14,725 nt of DNA, taken from Lysobacterales bacterium (GTDB lineage: Bacteria; Pseudomonadota; Gammaproteobacteria; Xanthomonadales; SZUA-36). The position numbers and the translations under genes were made by a program. The number at the start of each line of letters is the position of its first letter. Within the stretch, counting starts at the first letter, position 1. Positions 14,661 to 14,725 of this stretch are shown in pieces. Where the stretch lies: NCBI GenBank assembly GCA_029287515.1, contig JARFQZ010000038.1, positions 1 to 14,725 on the forward strand, written 5' to 3'. The notes under the pieces were generated by a model. That model had not been told where the DNA came from. It made no database searches and worked only from the letters and a program-made list of their open reading frames with translations.

Positions 14661-14725
14661 TCAGGCGCCGAAGGACGCCATGCAGATGGAGATCAGCGAA
14701 CTGGAGAAAATGCCCAGCCCCAGCA
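14661..14725 (-). CDS. nuoN: C-terminal end of probable NADH-quinone oxidoreductase subunit N, cut by window edge
   Basis: Only about 20 codons are inside, ending at TGA 14661-14663. They read LGLGIFSSSLISIC then MASFGA, a hydrophobic helix with almost only G/C third bases. The LGIF-xx-LI pattern just before the stop resembles NuoN, the proton-pumping membrane subunit of complex I, and nuoN next to rimP is an arrangement I recall from Xanthomonadales-like genomes. An alternative is a plus-strand gene starting at ATG 14679, with AAGGA upstream, in the overlapping sequence; codon use does not exclude it. Between this stop and the tRNA promoter (14546-14660) I see no gene and no convincing terminator. 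Confidence 0.55.
   Translation of the reverse strand, partial: LGLGIFSSSLISICMASFGA

Noticed and set aside
14679..14725. Plus-strand gene start MQMEISELEK with AAGGA upstream
   Set aside because: Only 15 codons are visible and the opposite strand reads as a plausible NuoN end; kept as an alternative rather than a call.

Overview
The window looks like a chromosomal segment of a free-living gammaproteobacterium with high third-position GC. Its right two thirds (about 5.7-14.7 kb, all minus strand) is a core gene-expression cluster in the order tRNA-fMet, rimP, nusA, infB, rbfA, truB, rpsO, pnp. E. coli has the same order. The last 65 bases read, on the minus strand, as a hydrophobic C-terminus resembling NuoN of respiratory complex I. 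A nuoN-tRNA-rimP junction is something I associate with Xanthomonadales-like lineages rather than enterics. I can therefore suggest a Xanthomonadales/Wenzhouxiangella/Woeseia-type organism, but not a genus.

The left third (1-5.67 kb) is accessory metabolism. It starts with the C-terminal part of a GcvT/DmdA-like tetrahydrofolate-dependent enzyme, whose end overlaps a PAPS-dependent sulfotransferase-family gene by 8 bases. That pair runs tail-to-tail, with a 44-base overlap, into a minus-strand gene for an unusual membrane protein: an N-terminal secreted-type alpha/beta hydrolase domain joined to about eight C-terminal membrane spans. Divergent from it is metY (O-acetylhomoserine sulfhydrylase), followed after 14 bases by a small soluble alpha/beta hydrolase. 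A strong bidirectional terminator at 5696-5722 closes both this two-gene plus-strand unit and the minus-strand pnp cluster.

The core cluster is tightly packed. rimP-nusA and rbfA-truB each overlap by the four bases ATGA, infB-rbfA are 11 bases apart, and nusA-infB are 40 bases apart. Two sigma70-type promoters can be read directly: TTGAAA-17-TATCAT before the initiator tRNA, and TTGAGA-17-TATCAT before rpsO. Between the tRNA and rimP are two terminator-like hairpins, so rimP-nusA-infB is probably expressed by read-through, as suits a NusA-controlled operon. The rpsO leader and the rpsO-pnp gap also carry hairpins, at the places where ribosomal-protein autoregulation and RNase processing act in E. 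coli. Together these genes mature the 30S subunit (RimP, RbfA, S15), start translation (fMet tRNA, IF2), modify tRNA (TruB), control transcription elongation (NusA) and degrade RNA (PNPase).

I found no mobile element, CRISPR array, prophage or convincing new multi-gene system. The most unusual items are the hydrolase-membrane fusion, the DmdA-like/sulfotransferase overlap, the attenuator-like rimP leader, and the U1:U72 mismatch in the initiator tRNA.
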